Shown in pieces: positions 62,335 through 64,000 of a stretch of DNA of 64,000 bases (positions are counted from its first letter, which is position 1; each line of letters opens with the position of its first letter). The translations under genes were made by a program, and so were the position numbers. The notes beneath the pieces are model-generated. The model saw only the letters and a program-made list of their open reading frames with translations. It was not told the origin of the DNA and searched no databases. Origin of the DNA: Arsukibacterium ikkense (lineage in GTDB: Bacteria; Pseudomonadota; Gammaproteobacteria; Enterobacterales; Alteromonadaceae); assembly GCF_000987775.1 (NCBI RefSeq), contig NZ_LAHO01000005.1, positions 62,001-126,000 on the forward strand, in the 5' to 3' direction.

Positions 62335-63633
62335 TTATTCCTTAAGCTGCTGATTTAACGTGCCAAAAGATGCACGAAGCGATGGGTAAAGCGTTACCAG
62401 GTAACTACAGACCAGGGTAATGGTCAGTAAGCTCAGTAGCAGTGGTATATCCCAACTGGAGAACAAGCTGTTGCCCGGTAACAGGTGGTTCATCAGCTTG
62501 ATACCGACATAGCCAGTTAGCAGCGCGCCAACTATAGTGAAAAGGGCCATCAACAGCACGTCGGCCAGCATTTGCAGCTGCAACTGGGCCCGACTGGCCC
62601 CCAGCGCGCGGCGCAGGCTGAATTCATACTGATTACTTAAATAGCGGTTTAATGATAAGTGACTGGCGTTAAATAAACACACCAGCAAAAACAGCAGGGT
62701 CACCAGGGCAAACGCCTGTATATCACCTGACTCATCACCAAAATAACTGACAATGTCGCGCATAGCGGTTAACTGGTTATTGATAGGTGCCGGATGACGC
62801 CCTGCGGCTTTTTCATCATTAGCCAGGTTCAGCATAAACTGTCGATAGGCTTGCTGCTGCGTTTCAGTATCTAATTGTACCCAATATTGTAATTGATGTA
62901 GCGCGCCGGTACGGCCCTCAGTACTTAACTTCCTGTAATCAGTGCTGTCGAACGTTTGTGAGTTAGTTTTTGACAGGTAATGCAGATCGTAGCCGGTTTC
63001 CAGCGGCAGAAAAATGTCTTCGGTCGGGCTTAAGTGGTTACGGCCGTTGGCATCGTATAACCGTGGCAGCATTTGCCAGTGATTAAGCACACCGATAACG
63101 CTGAAGTGTTTATCATCCAACAGCATCTGCTCGCCGACGACGTCTGTCCGACCAAACAATTTTAGCGCCATAGCGCGGCTTAGCAATATTTCAAAGCGCC
63201 CGCCGTCGTCGGCCCAAAAACTGCCATGCAGTAATGGCACGTCAAACATAGCAAAAAAATCGCGTTGGGTAATCCGTATGACGACCGGTGTAGGCGGCTG
63301 CGATGAACTTAGTCGGGCGTAACCATCTGCACTGTACATAGCGGCTTTGGCAGATGGAATGTCACTGTTTGCCAGCTTTTGTACATTGGCATAACTCAGC
63401 ACCCTGGGTGGCCTGCAGTCATTGCAATCGTAAGGGGTTATTAACATCATTGGGAAAAACAGCTTGTTGCTTTTGGCGGGCAGCGGATCGGAGTTGAGCT
63501 GGTAATAAAAAGTAGCGTTGGCAAAAAAGACACCTAAGCCTACGCTTAATATAAAAATTGTCAGCGCATAAGGTAGAGGCGCGCGTTTAATACTAACCAG
63601 ACTGACCTTAATATAATAAAGAAATTGTTCCAC
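62335..63633 (-). CDS. ABC transporter permease, MacB/FtsX type (first)
   Basis: A 432-residue permease with the same plan: an N-terminal helix near residues 20-40 (APLPYALTIFILSVGLGVFFA), a periplasmic domain, and three C-terminal helices with the coupling motif YEFSLRRALGASRAQLQLQMLADVLLM. I use the GTG at 63633 because AAGGAG lies seven bases upstream. The frame continues upstream to 63747, but that part overlaps the ATPase gene. Periplasmic cysteines in YDCNDCRPPR could form a disulfide. Confidence 0.85.
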   Translation of the reverse strand: MEQFLYYIKVSLVSIKRAPLPYALTIFILSVGLGVFFANATFYYQLNSDPLPAKSNKLFFPMMLITPYDCNDCRPPRVLSYANVQKLANSDIPSAKAAMYSADGYARLSSSQPPTPVVIRITQRDFFAMFDVPLLHGSFWADDGGRFEILLSRAMALKLFGRTDVVGEQMLLDDKHFSVIGVLNHWQMLPRLYDANGRNHLSPTEDIFLPLETGYDLHYLSKTNSQTFDSTDYRKLSTEGRTGALHQLQYWVQLDTETQQQAYRQFMLNLANDEKAAGRHPAPINNQLTAMRDIVSYFGDESGDIQAFALVTLLFLLVCLFNASHLSLNRYLSNQYEFSLRRALGASRAQLQLQMLADVLLMALFTIVGALLTGYVGIKLMNHLLPGNSLFSSWDIPLLLSLLTITLVCSYLVTLYPSLRASFGTLNQQLKE

Positions 63634-63643
63634 AAGCCGCTCC

Positions 63644-64000
63644 TTATGCGCTTTGCGCTGCGAAGGGTTCATACAGCATAGTGTCGCTAAGCTGACCATC
63701 AATAATCTGAATATGCCGCCCAGCCCGGCGCGCCTGATCCGGGTCATGCGTTACCATTAAAATAGTGCAGCCTTGCTGGTTAATCTGCTCCAGCAGCTCC
63801 ATCACCTGGCGGGCCATTAGCGAATCGAGGTTACCGGTAGGTTCATCAGCCAGTAAAATGCGCGGTGTGCCGGCAATGGCGCGGGCAATGGCCACCCGTT
63901 GCTGCTGGCCGCCCGATAGCTGGCCGGGTAGGTAATCACGCCGGGCATGCAGCCCCACTAATTCCAGCGCCTGCTCAATCCGTTGTTTACGCTGTGCTGC
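63644..64000 (-). CDS. ABC transporter ATPase (LolD/MacB type), 3' part
   Basis: The frame runs off the right edge, so only the C-terminal 118 residues are seen. They contain the ABC signature LSGGQQQRVAIARAI, Walker B ILLADEPTGNLDS, the H-loop LMVTHDPDQARRAG and a short closing segment. This is the LolD/MacB family ATPase that energises the two downstream permeases. The Walker A lies outside the window. It is 10 bases from the next permease start, so the operon order is ATPase, permease, permease, regulator, kinase. Confidence 0.88.
   Translation of the reverse strand, partial: AAQRKQRIEQALELVGLHARRDYLPGQLSGGQQQRVAIARAIAGTPRILLADEPTGNLDSLMARQVMELLEQINQQGCTILMVTHDPDQARRAGRHIQIIDGQLSDTMLYEPFAAQSA

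Noticed and set aside
63634-63747. Upstream extension of the first ABC permease
   Set aside because: It overlaps the ATPase coding end and lacks family resemblance; the GTG at 63633 has AAGGAG at good distance.

Overview
The window is ordinary chromosome from a gammaproteobacterium. Protein resemblance (TamA/TamB, AstC/AstA with a DUF1338 neighbour, DUF3718, DUF1840, class I fumarase) points to the Alteromonadales/Chromatiaceae group such as Rheinheimera, Alishewanella or Arsukibacterium. That placement is inference from recalled families; no search was run. Nearly all of the 64 kb is protein-coding, in short operons on both strands. I see no rRNA, tRNA, insertion sequence, prophage or CRISPR.

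Layout. 0-6 kb: the end of cmoM and the convergent tamA-tamB pair. 6-8 kb: a KAS III-like synthase and a small CBM48 protein. 8.2-14.9 kb: an efflux adaptor, an RND pump carrying a C-terminal DUF805-like domain, an overlapping lactate-permease-family gene and a DUF2007 protein. 15-24 kb: sdaA, a CoA-type Nudix hydrolase, pabB, fumarase, an exported S9 peptidase, a YjbR protein and a thiolase. 24-31 kb: a FrnE-like oxidoreductase, a LysR regulator, the glutathione-dependent formaldehyde pair (adhC, S-formylglutathione hydrolase), a HIT protein and a 5'-nucleotidase lipoprotein. 31-38 kb: a chromate-transporter-family protein, an SLC13 permease, and an Lrp regulator divergent from astC-astA-DUF1338. 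38-43.7 kb: an FG-GAP protein, a DUF1538/P-II-like/CBS operon, two overlapping crcB genes and two small unknowns.

43.8-48.6 kb is different. It holds a train of small minus-strand genes, visibly AT-richer than the surroundings and mostly unknown, separated by sites that look like integron attC recombination sites. Stop codons often lie inside the attC core. No integrase gene is present, so it reads as an integrase-less cassette array (CALIN type) or a stranded piece of a chromosomal integron.

48.9-64 kb: a SirB2-family protein, a large exported TolB-propeller/amidohydrolase, DUF1289, MgtC and a Kef-type antiporter with a heptamer tandem repeat in front of it. Then come a DUF3718 gene behind a probable cyclic-di-GMP-I (GEMM) riboswitch, pcp, glpK and DUF1840. 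The window ends in a five-gene minus-strand operon (ABC ATPase, two MacB/FtsX-type permeases, an NtrC-type regulator, a histidine kinase) that runs off the right edge.

Two families of roughly 90-150 bp hairpin repeats lie in the intergenic spaces (two and three copies). Both show paired, stem-preserving substitutions between copies. The items most worth follow-up are the cassette array, the riboswitch, the DUF1538/P-II/CBS operon, the RND-DUF805 fusion and the hairpin repeats.
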